Shown piece by piece: positions 55,292 through 64,000 of a DNA stretch of 64,000 nt. Numbering within the stretch: position 1 is the stretch's first letter; every line of letters starts with the position of its first letter. Source of the stretch: Diplonema papillatum (taxonomy: Eukaryota; Euglenozoa; Diplonemea; Diplonemida; Diplonemidae); NCBI GenBank assembly GCA_030068145.1, contig JAPJBO010000581.1, positions 1-64,000 on the forward strand. The letters run 5' to 3'. Position numbers and translations under genes: made by a program. The notes under the pieces were generated by a model. The model saw only the letters and a list, made by a program, of their open reading frames with translations, did no database searches and was not told where the DNA came from.

Positions 55292-55495
55292 GTTCTTCGC
55301 TTGCACCACAGTGTGTTGTTTTCTCAGGACTTTGACCTGTTGTGTTTGTGTGATGTGACGTGTAGGGGTAGACCCGCATGACCTCACGTCCTTTCACCAC
55401 GTGGTTCGGTAGATACAGCACTTGGGATCCCTTCTGTTCTTTGTCTGGCAGCATCGTCGCGCATTTACTTCCAAGCTGGCGCTTATGTAAAAAAG
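55292..55495. repeat. dispersed repeat family R2, copy 3
   Basis: Third copy, with a few indels, again ending GCTGGCGCTTATGTAA. As in copy 1 it is preceded by a motif AATACTCGACG and by ACAAACACAATC. Confidence 0.85.
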
Positions 55496-55682
55496 GCTAG
55501 GACAGGCTTCAACTTTTCAGCTCGGGCAGGGTCGCTGCCTACCTGGCACGACAGCACTGAATTGCTCACATTCCCTTAATTCGAGGAGCACTATAGAGTT
55601 AGGTTTCTCTCTCTGTTTTTTTACCGGTGCACTTGGTGTTTGCCGTCAGATCCGCCAGCTCTTTTTGGTGAAGTGTGGTCGT

Positions 55683-56230
55683 CAGGGCATTAGCTTCCCA
55701 TTCCAAATTCAGTCAGCTGACGGAATTTGGAAATCCGGGCGGCTCAAAAAATAAAATAAAAAAGTGCAAAAAACGACCTTCGATGAAAAAAGTCGTGGGG
55801 TCCGGTGGAGGCGTGGGTTAGGCCGCTGTGCCAGGAAGCTGGCTGGCGATCAAGGGCTGGGCTGGCGGTCAGGGGCTGGGCATCGGTGGGTCGCCGCTGG
55901 GCATGGTGGGCTGGCTGGCAGAAGTGGGGCTGTCGCGGGAGCTGAGCCGAGTGAGAGAGTCGAGGCAGCGCGGCGAGGGTCACACAGTTGGCAAACAGTG
56001 CCACAAGTACGTTGGTCGTGTGTTTAACGCGACAAACGGACTGAGAAGTGCAAACTCTTTCTCCACGAAAGTACCGTACCGTTTGCCGGGGGGCAGAGCC
56101 CCCCCGGACCCCCCCTGTTGGAAGGTTCGGATGGCCTAAACAAAGGCTTCTCGGGTTCAGAGCGGGAAAAGCAAAATTGGCTATTGAGACGGAATTTGGA
56201 AAACTGAGGCAAAATGAAGCTAATAGCCTG
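55683..56230. mobile_element. 548-bp hAT-like MITE with 8-bp target duplication
   Basis: Left end CAGGGCATTAGCTT, right end AAGCTAATAGCCTG. Further inward both ends share the CCAAATTC/GAATTTGG motif. It is flanked by GTGGTCGT (55675-55682) and GTGGTAGT (56231-56238), an 8-bp duplication with one mismatch. CAGGG ends plus 8-bp duplications are typical of hAT. No coding capacity. Confidence 0.78.
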
Positions 56231-59200
56231 GTGGTAGTGCAGAGTAGAAAAAAAAAATTAGTATGGCGCTTTCTTTTGTTTGTGCGCACTAGCGGAACTC
56301 ACCTGCTTTGGTAAGTTTCATGTAGTACGCTGCCAACTACTAATTTTTAGTACCAACAATGCATTGTTAACACAAAAAAAATGCAAGGGCGTAGCAGGGT
56401 GGACAACCCCACTTTTTCCCAGCCCGGACCTATCTTCTGGTCAATCGCTACACCACCCGAGCTCTTTTGGCAGGGACCAGAAAGCTGGTAGTCTTTCAAC
56501 GCTGTGTGCCCTTTTTGGAGTGAAGGTTCGTTCGATAAGATCGCTTTTTGCGCGGGTATCATTGCGGGAGACGTAGATGAACGGCGCTTGTGCTGTCGGA
56601 GCATACGGCTCGAGCAAGGGAGGGTCAGCACGTTGATACCTGTCGATCGGTTCATTTTTCCACTAAATACTACGTTTTATTTGTGTTACCGAACGATCCT
56701 GTTTCGGGGGTACAGAGCGGCGTCTTTCAATACTGCGCTTGCTTGTGTGGTGTGGTCAGGTTCAAGTTTTGACGGGGTTCTTGCCAGGTTTGCTCCGAGT
56801 TCTCGCCGGGGTTGTGCCTGGTTTTCCCGGTTCTACGAAAGGGTGCGGAGCACACCAATGTGACTTTTAGTTTGGTGCATGTGCATTGGGTAGTCGGTGA
56901 GATTTACAGGTTTGGGGAGACGGGTGCATTAGTCGTCGTTTCTCCGAGCAGAGACTTGACCTCATGCCTTCGCCAAGTGGCCCACTTCCTTTCCTTTCCA
57001 CTGGGCTCCTGGTAACGCCTTCGTGTGCACACCCTTCTTTCTTTTTGTTCGCTCACGGGAAACCAGGGCATTAGCTTGGTCTCCGGCCCATTTTTCAAAT
57101 TTGGACCGGCTTTTTGCGTCCTCACTCGGGAATGAGCTCAACACAGCGCGACGCGACGTATCTTCACGACAATGCTGGCCCTGAGTGCCTCGGATTGCAC
57201 ACTGTCCACCTCTGCCGGGGGCCTGGGTGATGGTGTAGTGTCATTTTCTCTTCTTTTTCCATGCCGGCTTTTCTAATTTGGACTGACAGTCCAAATGTGG
57301 ATATAGAAGATAATCCTCTGGGGGAAACTCCACACGAACACAAGTTGGGCGCATAGTTGTGTGTGCGAAGCTGTCCCCTGGCACCAGTTGGCCAGCCTAC
57401 TTTGCGGGCTACTCATACGAATCCTGTCTTTTCTTGGCACTGCAATCTGTCGGTGGCAACATACTCAACCTTCGAAAGAGCCTTCGGGGCCGCTTCCCAT
57501 CCCAGGGCGCGGAGGCAACTGGGAACATAAGTAATTAACACGTTGGGCGCGTTTATTTGGTTTTAGCAGGGGGAGAAATATGCTGTGAGGGCGAGAGGAG
57601 AACCGGTTGCCAAAATATTTTGTAACTGTTTCGCCACAATTCCATGGCGCCTCAGGATGGGCAAGCGGGTGGGGGTCGTGGGTGAGCGAGTGCAAGTGTT
57701 TCGACGGGGAGAAGCCGGTTTGCAGTTCCTTATAGTTAACGTTGGGGGTTACCCTAGAGCAAGAAGGTATTTGTCGCCAAACACAAACTTTAGAAGACCT
57801 GGGGTGAAGCTACGATGTTCTCAGGGATAGCGATAGGTGCATTAACCGAAAAAGTGTTGGGTACTTAGGTACCGTCTGAGTTTGCGATCTTGTACGACTA
57901 ATACTCTCCAGCCCGGACATGTCCTCTCGCTGCTGCGAACGTAGAAAAGCCAAGCAACGATTATCGCGTGTGTGCCGCGAGACGTCTTCAGTTGACGACA
58001 AGTTGCTCCTTCGCTGAAAAGTGTCAGCAGCTGTTCACTCACCATGAGCTTTCTTCTTAGTCGTTGGCTGGCGCGAAAGACCCTCTATAATAATCATATG
58101 CAACTGAGTAATGACTCTGTACAAGAGTTGGCACCTGTCGGAATAGTTTTGACTTCTAGCGTTTATTATGGTTCTATCTGAACAAAGCCGGTAGCACCGT
58201 CTCAGCAGCCCGATGGCTTCTCCCCCCCCACCCACATGCATGGCATCGCTACCGCGCTGACCTTTCCCAAAAAAAAAGAGGGAGACAGCGAGAGAGAGGT
58301 GACAAAACCAGAATTGTTGAAACTGCGTGCAAGCAAGTTCGCTTCGCAAAGGAACGAATGCGTAGCTTTTAGTGGAGACTTTCTCTCTTTGGTTTATCTT
58401 TTACTTGTAAAAAAGAAGAAGTGCGTAACGCCCCAGTGAGCCTTTGTCAATATTTATGAAACCTCTAGATATTGCGAGGTGTGCAAATGGCATGCAAAGT
58501 TTCTAGCATTTTTTGAGGTTCAACGGTCGTCCGGAGTCTGGTTGATCATTGAGGCTGGCAGGATTTATTTCGGTATGTACAAAACCCCCTGACGAAATGG
58601 ATGAACTTCCAGTATGGGAGTAGAACATAAGAAGTCATGACACGTCAAGAAAAAAACTGTTGGGAAACACTCAGGCTCCAGCGCATCAGGAAAGACACGT
58701 GAAGGTGCTGAAGAGACCTGTTCAAGGGTCTGTATTCGGGGAAGAAGAAGAAGAAGAATCCATAGCAAGTCACCCCGACACTCTTCAGCCGGTAGCCGGA
58801 CAAGCACAAAACCCCCGTCTGACAGCCGCTTCGAGAGATAAAATAAAGGGTTGGGAGTGTGGGGGTGGGGGGTCCGGCCGCCCCGGTGTTGGTTGATGCG
58901 AAAAATGTCCTGTTTTGGTCTCACCTGGCTCAGGGAGATCGTGAGGTCAGACGGTAATTTGCGCGGCTCGCCGAAGTGCGGCACTTCGTGCAATACCACT
59001 TTTAGCCAACGAAACCCGCATCCGCGGCTCTCTGCCCGTAAATGGGCTTCTGAGAGCCTCGGTGGTGTTGGCGATCAAGGGGTTTACCTCACCGGTATCG
59101 AGAGGACGTGCCCGGTAAACACCAGCCTCAGAAGCTGGGGCTAATTGTTCTGCGGCCACAGAAGATAGGGGTGAACGAGGGTGTGGGAAACAAATGAAAG

Positions 59201-60011
59201 GAAGCGTGAGACACCCGATTTTCGGGGTTCGGAACGCCACGTATTTCTCTAGGGACACACACCCAAAGGCCGGTGTACCTTGCGCACGCTCTTTTGTCAA
59301 AAAAGAGGTTAACCTCAACCAAACCACGCAGCAATCCCTTCTTTTTAGCGTTTATTGTAGTTTTTATTTATTTCTTTTTTGCTCAAACAGAAAGGACCAC
59401 TTCGGGCAACCCTAGAGACACCAAATTCTCGGAGCGTTCACCAGTCGGTAGCTTTGTCCTTCGTAGAGATGGACTTTGCGGTGCCAAGAAGAAGATCAGA
59501 ACACTACAACGCGTCTGCTTCTGGGAACATAGGGAGGGCTAGAGAGCCTGGGTCGGGGTTCTCCGTTTCGTGTTACCTCTGTTCTTTGCCATCGACACGC
59601 GCGTGATCGCACACTTTCGCGCCGCGTATATCTCCCTTGTCGCACCGTGTAGTTTGTATTCCCTTCCCCCGAAACCCAACACCCTGTCCCATTCCATTCG
59701 TTTCTTTCTTGCCTGTTTTTTGTTGCATCCTTGGAGGGAGGCCCGGTTGTACCGCATGAGGAAATGATTGCGCGCCATGGTTTGGACTGCACGATTCACT
59801 GCCCAAAATGCGTTTTACTTTCGGGGCACCCGGGTTGATTGATGGGAGACTTTTCGCCCGTTCGGCAACTGAGAGGACTGGAGAGATCCTGGTTGTCTCT
59901 AGGTCCCGGCTGAAAGCGGGTGCGTCTCAGAGGTTGGAATGTCCAACGGGGGCACATTGCTCGGGCCGGGGTGATTGAGGCCGGACTGCCGATCGTGCAG
60001 CCTTCAAATAC
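56231..60011. other. intergenic, no supported gene
   Basis: Apart from a CAGGG-TIR end at 57064-57110 and short palindromes (for example TTTGGACTGACAGTCCAAA near 57282), I see no gene or long repeat. A Glu codon-like run near 58740 is a short microsatellite. Confidence 0.45.
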
Positions 60012-60167
60012 CATGCAGGGTCAAAACCTTGTGTCTTTTTGGAAATGGCCAAAAAAAAACCCGGAAAAAATTTGGGTTTTTTGAATTTTTTAAAACTTTG
60101 GAACAAACTCTGCAGTAATTTTTGATGACATTGAGCAATTTTTTTTTTTTTTTTTTGAGGACTAAGC

Positions 60168-60757
60168 TCAGGGATTTATAAGGGGATTTCGGCCTAGAGC
60201 AATAGTCCATGTAGATGGACGGGTACCCGTCTTTTGCACCGGGGTGCCGAGCACGTGTTTGTCGACCCCCCAGACCCCCCCCCCCCCAGTGGTGGTCCAG
60301 CCTGTCCAGCCACCCCAGCCAGCCCTGCAAAGTCGTTGAGGGCCCGAAAATTAGTGCCACCACTGTCCTCCACTGTGGATCACTATGCACCACCATAGGC
60401 TGTAGTCCTTCGTGTATGGAGGCGGTGGGGTTTCGCTTCGTGAGGCTGGCTGGGTTGCCGTGCACTGTCTCTTCCAGGAGCTGAACAACGTATGTTGCCC
60501 TAGCATGTCCTTCCTTTTCCCCGGCATTGTCCCGGCCCCATCCTGAGTTGGGCATGATAGAATCCACCACTGCGGTTGGAAGTTCGGCTGTGTCTCGCCG
60601 GGTTGGGCCGCTTGCTCGCCTCCATGACCCCCCCCCCCCTATGACCCCCCTGGGACCCCCTATGGACCCCCCCATGACCCCCCTATGGACCCCCTATGGG
60701 CCCCCCCATGACCCCCTATGACTGCTGTGGTAGCCTACCCACACCCGCCAGCCCGTG

Positions 60758-60790
<33 letters not shown>

Positions 60791-60838
60791 AGGATGGACG
60801 GGTGACCCGCCCATCTAGACCGGCGTATAAATCCCTGA
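60168..60838. mobile_element. 671-bp TIR element, 6-bp target duplication CTAAGC
   Basis: Ends TCAGGGATTTATA and TATAAATCCCTGA are perfect inverted repeats, and weaker matches continue inward (GATGGACGGGT). CTAAGC flanks it at 60162-60167 and 60839-60844. Its ends resemble the TCAGGGG ends of the 14955-16151 element. The inside has C-rich repeats (CTATGGACCCCC) and a T run. Confidence 0.83.
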
Positions 60839-60879
60839 CTAAGCTTATCGGAAGCACTTAAGTCGGGAAAATATATATC

Positions 60880-61130
60880 GGAACTGCTTCCGTTATATAT
60901 TTTTCTGCTTCCGTTATATATTTTCTGCTTCCGTTATATATTTTCAAGCTTCCGTTATATATTTTCCAGCTTCCGTTATATATTTTCCAGCTTCCGTTAT
61001 ATATTTTCCAGCTTCCGTTATATATTTTCCAGCTTCCGTTATATATTTTCCAGCTTCCGTTATATATTTTCCAGCTTCCGTTATATATTTTCCAGCTTCC
61101 GTTATATATTTTCCAGCTTCCGTTATATAT
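60880..61130. repeat. left 21-bp array, about 12 units
   Basis: Units of CTTCCGTTATATATTTTCCAG; the array is mirrored at 63032-63380. Because 21 is a multiple of three, it gives long but meaningless frames. Confidence 0.93.
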
Positions 61131-61263
61131 GCTATGTTCTGATAAATATTGGAGTGTTTCCATAAGTCACCACACAGAAATGCAGGCCCAAAGTCACCGG
61201 AGAAAGCCTAACTAGATAACGAAGAAAGCCTAACTAGAGAAACAAAAGAGGAACAGCAACAGG

Positions 61264-61887
61264 ATGGAAAGGCAACGAGACGCATCTGGAAACCCCCGAC
61301 AGCAAAATCAGCAGCAGCTTCCGCACCAGCTGCAACTTCCGCAGTTTCAGCACCCGCAGCAGTTCCAGCACCAGCAGCAACTTCCGCACCAGCTTCACCA
61401 GGCACAGTACCACCCGCAGCAGTTTCAGCACCCGCAGCAGTTTCAGCACCCGCAGCACCACCAGCCGCACCAGCACCAGCAGCAGCAGCTTCAGCACCAG
61501 CAGCATTTTCAGCCCCAGACTGTGCAGTACCAGCACAGTCCGTACTCCTACCCGGCGGGTTATCCGACCCAGTGCCCTCCTACGGTCCGGGTGCCTATAT
61601 GGACGCAACATACAACCCGCATCCAGACGCACCGCGAGGCGCAGCCTCTGGGCACGTGCGAGCAGCACAGCATCAGGCCGCACCACGGGCAGAAAGAGCA
61701 GCCCCACCAGCGGCCAGGGAGGTGCAGGCGCAGCATCGGGACGCACCACGAGCAGAAGAAGCAGCCCCACCAGCTGCCGGGCTGCAAGCACAGCATCGGG
61801 ACGCACCGCAAGCAGAAGGAGCAGCCCAGGGCAGCAGGTCGCAGCAGCGGAAGCAGAAGACGTGACGATGGGCGGGGTGAAAAGTGA
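61264..61887 (+). CDS. Gln/His/Pro-rich ORF in left arm of palindromic element
   Basis: 207 codons starting MERQRDASGNPRQQNQQQ, then repeats of QFQHPQQ and QLPHQ. The same start is encoded in the right arm on the other strand. The latter third is Arg/Gln-rich and another frame (PSYGPGAYMDATYNPHPD) reads better there, so a frameshift near 61570 is possible. Function unknown; it could be an element-encoded protein or only repeat expansion. Confidence 0.35.
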   Translation: MERQRDASGNPRQQNQQQLPHQLQLPQFQHPQQFQHQQQLPHQLHQAQYHPQQFQHPQQFQHPQHHQPHQHQQQQLQHQQHFQPQTVQYQHSPYSYPAGYPTQCPPTVRVPIWTQHTTRIQTHREAQPLGTCEQHSIRPHHGQKEQPHQRPGRCRRSIGTHHEQKKQPHQLPGCKHSIGTHRKQKEQPRAAGRSSGSRRRDDGRGEK

Positions 61888-61972
61888 GGATTGCTTCGCG
61901 AAGTGGGAAGACTGCAGGGGGCTCTCCTCAGCCACGCGAGCAAAACAGGGAGATTCTTTAAGAAGGTCTTCT

Positions 61973-62356
61973 CTAGCGAAGTTCGAGGTCAATGGAAGGT
62001 GAGGTGTTGTGATGCGCCTTCCTGGCCCTCGCCAGCTCAAAGAGGGCTCTTGCCGGGGCTCTACCCCAGATCTTCTTGGATGGAACCGCGCTGCATGGTG
62101 GTTTCGGGGGTGTGGCCTTTGTGGCCTGCTGCAAGGACGCCCACCGGAACATCGTTCCGTTGTGTGCCTGGTAAAGCTGATGCGGAAGTTGCTGCTGGTG
62201 CTGGAACTGCTGCGGGTGGTTCGGTGCCTGGTGATGCTGATGCGGAAGTTGCTGCTGGTGCTGAAACTGCTGCGGCTGCGGAAGTTGCAGCTGGTGCGGA
62301 AGCTGCTGCTGGTTTTGCTGTCGGGGGTTTCCAGATGCGTCTCGTTGCCTTTCCAT
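61973..62356 (-). CDS. Gln/His/Pro-rich ORF in right arm, partner of 61264-61887
   Basis: 127 codons. The first about 60 residues match the left-arm frame with small indels in the Gln/His repeats; after QAHNGTMF the sequence diverges because it leaves the arm. The two frames converge. Confidence 0.3.
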   Translation of the reverse strand: MERQRDASGNPRQQNQQQLPHQLQLPQPQQFQHQQQLPHQHHQAPNHPQQFQHQQQLPHQLYQAHNGTMFRWASLQQATKATPPKPPCSAVPSKKIWGRAPARALFELARARKAHHNTSPSIDLELR

Positions 62357-62502
62357 CTTGTTGCTGTTCCTCTTGTTCCTCTTTTGTTTCTCTAGTTAGG
62401 CTTTCTTCGTTATCTAGTTAGGCTTTCTCCGGTGACTTTGGGCCTGCATTTCTGTGTGGTGACTTATGGAAACACTCCAATCTTTATCAGAACATAGCAT
62501 AT

Positions 62503-63028
62503 CATAGATGGCCGGTTGATAACGTTATATAACGTCATAACGGTCATAACGTTATATAACGTTATATAACGGTCGAAAACGCAAAATAACGGAAAAAATA
62601 ACGCAAATAACGGTTTTTGGGAATTTTCAGATTTTGGAGAAAATCGGCCAAAAACCACCAAACATGGCCAGAAATCTGGAATAAGGGTAAAAATGGCCGA
62701 AATCTGGAAAAATCGGCAAAAAATGGCAGATTTTTGCCTATTTTGGTAGTACCTTCGACCTCCGTTTTTTTAGCAGACGGTGCTTGACTGGAACGTTCAC
62801 AGGAGGGGTCTTCTTCACAGATCTTTGAGCACTGAGGGTCAAACACTACCGGATTTGCCTCAAAAACGAGCTGAAAACGCGCGATTTCACTCCCCCACAG
62901 GGAGAAAAAAAATTTTGTCTCCCCTACAGATTTCTCCCTACAACGGTATCATGCGACGAAAATATCGTTATAATAACGTTATATAACGTTATATAACGTT
63001 ATATAACGTTATATAACGGCCATCTATG
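62503..63028. mobile_element. 526-bp TIR element, 6-bp target duplication GCATAT
   Basis: Perfect 11-bp ends CATAGATGGCC and GGCCATCTATG, each followed inward by repeats of ACGTTATATAACG. GCATAT flanks it at 62497-62502 and 63029-63034. The left arm of the host palindrome (about 61115-61140) has the uninterrupted site, proving the insertion. The inside has a short stretch of the CTGGAAAAATCGGC unit found in the OTU element arrays. Confidence 0.9.
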
Positions 63029-63031
63029 GCA

Positions 63032-63380
63032 TATATAACGGAAGCTGGAAAATATATAGCGGAAGCTGGAAAATATGTAACGGAAGCTGGAAAATATATA
63101 ACGGAAGCTGGAAAATATATAACGGAAGCTGGAAAATATATAACGGGAGCTGGAAAATATATAACGGAAGCTGGAAAATATATAACGGAAGCTGGAAAAT
63201 ATATAACGGAAGCTGGAAAATATATAACGGAAGCTGGAAAATATATAACGGAAGCTGGAAAATATATAACGGAAGCTGGAAAATATATAACGGAAGCTGG
63301 AAAATATATAACGGAAGCAGAAAAAATATATAACGGAAGCTGGGAAAAATATATAACGGAAGCAGCTTCCGTTATATATT
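63032..63380. repeat. right 21-bp array, about 16 units
   Basis: Units of ATATAACGGAAGCTGGAAAAT, inverted relative to 60880-61130. It has about four more units than the left array. Confidence 0.93.
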
Positions 63381-63502
63381 TTCCCGACTTAAGTGCTTCC
63401 CTTATGGTTAAGTCCGTTTTTTTTTTTTTCCAAAGTTTTTTTTTGGAGGCCATCGGCCCCGCGGGAGCGTTTTAAAAAGACACAAGGTTTTGACCCTGCA
63501 TG

Positions 63503-64000
63503 ATAGGCAGTTCGTCGGCCAGAAAACAGCGAAGACGGCGAAGACGCGTCGTTCGCACAAAGACTCAGGAGGTCCGCAAAAAGAGTGCCGTGGCGTTCAC
63601 AAACCGAACAGTCGCAGCAACGTCCGTCCTCAACTTTCCGAAAATCCCGAGCGTCTGCCGAAGGGTAGACGCTCGGGCCCTGTTTTTTTCGCAAGAAGGG
63701 GTTGCCAATTGCCATCAGCTTTTCGTTGCGTCGAGTATGTCTTGCATCAGCGGGACTCTCTTCGCCAACTTCTAATATTCGCACCGATACGGCGGTGCTG
63801 AACGGTTCGAGAATGAAGAACTTCATTACGCCCTAACAAAGAGAGAGAGCCGGGTCTATTACTATTTTTTGGTGAACGCGACATTACAGTTGTTCACCAC
63901 TTGTGGTGCTTTTTTTAGCATTCGTTTTCATCAGTAAAGTTCGTGAAAAATTACTCCCTGTGGGCGGCCCCCCAACGATAGTGTCCAAAAGTCCTTCACA
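63503..64000. other. intergenic, no supported gene
   Basis: Only a small inverted match (CGAGCGTCTGCCGAAGG against GTAGACGCTCGGG, about 63646-63680) is seen. No gene is recognised up to the window end. Confidence 0.45.

Larger units (their letters stand above)
48961..55682. other. intergenic, no supported gene
   Basis: Contains a hAT-like MITE fragment (49138-49385), a GA microsatellite (about 49919-49957), R2 copy 3, and a repeated GAATATAGAAGTTTGATA motif at about 51968 and 53569. Minus-strand frames at 52704-53345 and near 50200-50412 have no recognised domain. This is the largest stretch I cannot explain. Confidence 0.45.
60160..63414. mobile_element. palindromic element with long inverted arms, inserted in MITE-A
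   Basis: Outer ends GGACTAAGC at 60160 and GGTTAAGTCC at 63414 are inverted, and GGAAGCACTTAAGTCGGG at 60850 is mirrored at about 63400. Arms of about 700 bp (after removing two later insertions) run through 21-bp arrays and a conserved segment (GTGTTTCCATAAGTCACC and its complement) into two convergent Gln-rich frames. No transposase is recognised. Confidence 0.8.
60012..63502. mobile_element. MITE-A copy split by nested insertions
   Basis: Left part 60012-60150 starts CATGCAGGGTC and carries the MITE-A interior up to TTGAGCAA; right part 63415-63502 carries CCATCGGCCCCGCGG and ends GACCCTGCATG. Together they make one MITE-A of about the normal size. About 3.3 kb of other elements sit between them. 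The flanks ATAC/ATAG resemble a 4-bp target duplication with one mismatch. Confidence 0.82.

Noticed and set aside
60858-61163. Open frame of repeated YNGSWK units
   Set aside because: It is the 21-bp array read in frame; the period is a multiple of three, so a long frame is automatic.
62989-63475. Long frames of KYITEAG or VIYFPAS units on both strands
   Set aside because: Same cause: the right 21-bp array read on each strand.

Overview
The window reads as nuclear DNA of a eukaryote, most likely an alga or other protist. Evidence: genes are broken by GT-AG introns, all well-supported genes are monocistronic and widely spaced, there are no bacterial operons or ribosome-binding sites, and most of the sequence is transposon-derived. 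Introns are few (0 or 1 visible per gene, about 330 to 1080 bp). The protein mix (plant-type LRR, STE11-like kinases, hAT transposase, choice-of-anchor/phytase-esterase repeats) fits several algal groups; I cannot name the lineage.

Layout. 1-395 (-): 5' end of an unknown basic protein that runs off the window, whose first exon lies in a 557-bp tandem duplication. 2639-7750 (-): a 1703-aa secreted or membrane-anchored protein made of two near-identical beta-propeller/esterase units. 11342-11827 (-): a SARNP/Tho1-like RNA-binding protein exon. 19078-20031 (-): a divergent cyclin-fold protein. 20996-22654 (-): a two-exon LRR protein. 24485-27955 (+): a long hAT-type transposase ORF. 32784-34978 and 43928-46621 (-): two paralogous STE11/MAP3K-like kinases, each with one intron at the same codon and a histidine-rich tail.

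Between these are repeats: a 19 x 50 bp satellite (48011-48960), several small TIR families, a 1.2-kb TIR element with a 6-bp target duplication (14955-16151), a 1.7-kb TIR element carrying an OTU-protease remnant between mirrored 27-bp arrays (41697-43410), an hAT-like MITE with an 8-bp target duplication (55683-56230), and a four-deep nest of elements at 60012-63502 in which palindrome arms and dispersed paralogues act as built-in empty sites.

The genes show no obvious shared pathway. The kinases are a recent duplicate pair; the other genes look like unrelated single loci in a transposon-rich landscape. The most notable material is the nested element complex, a group of TIR elements with 6-bp target duplications, the OTU-bearing element, and the patchwork homogenisation inside the 1703-aa gene. 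All calls come from reading the sequence; no database search was possible.
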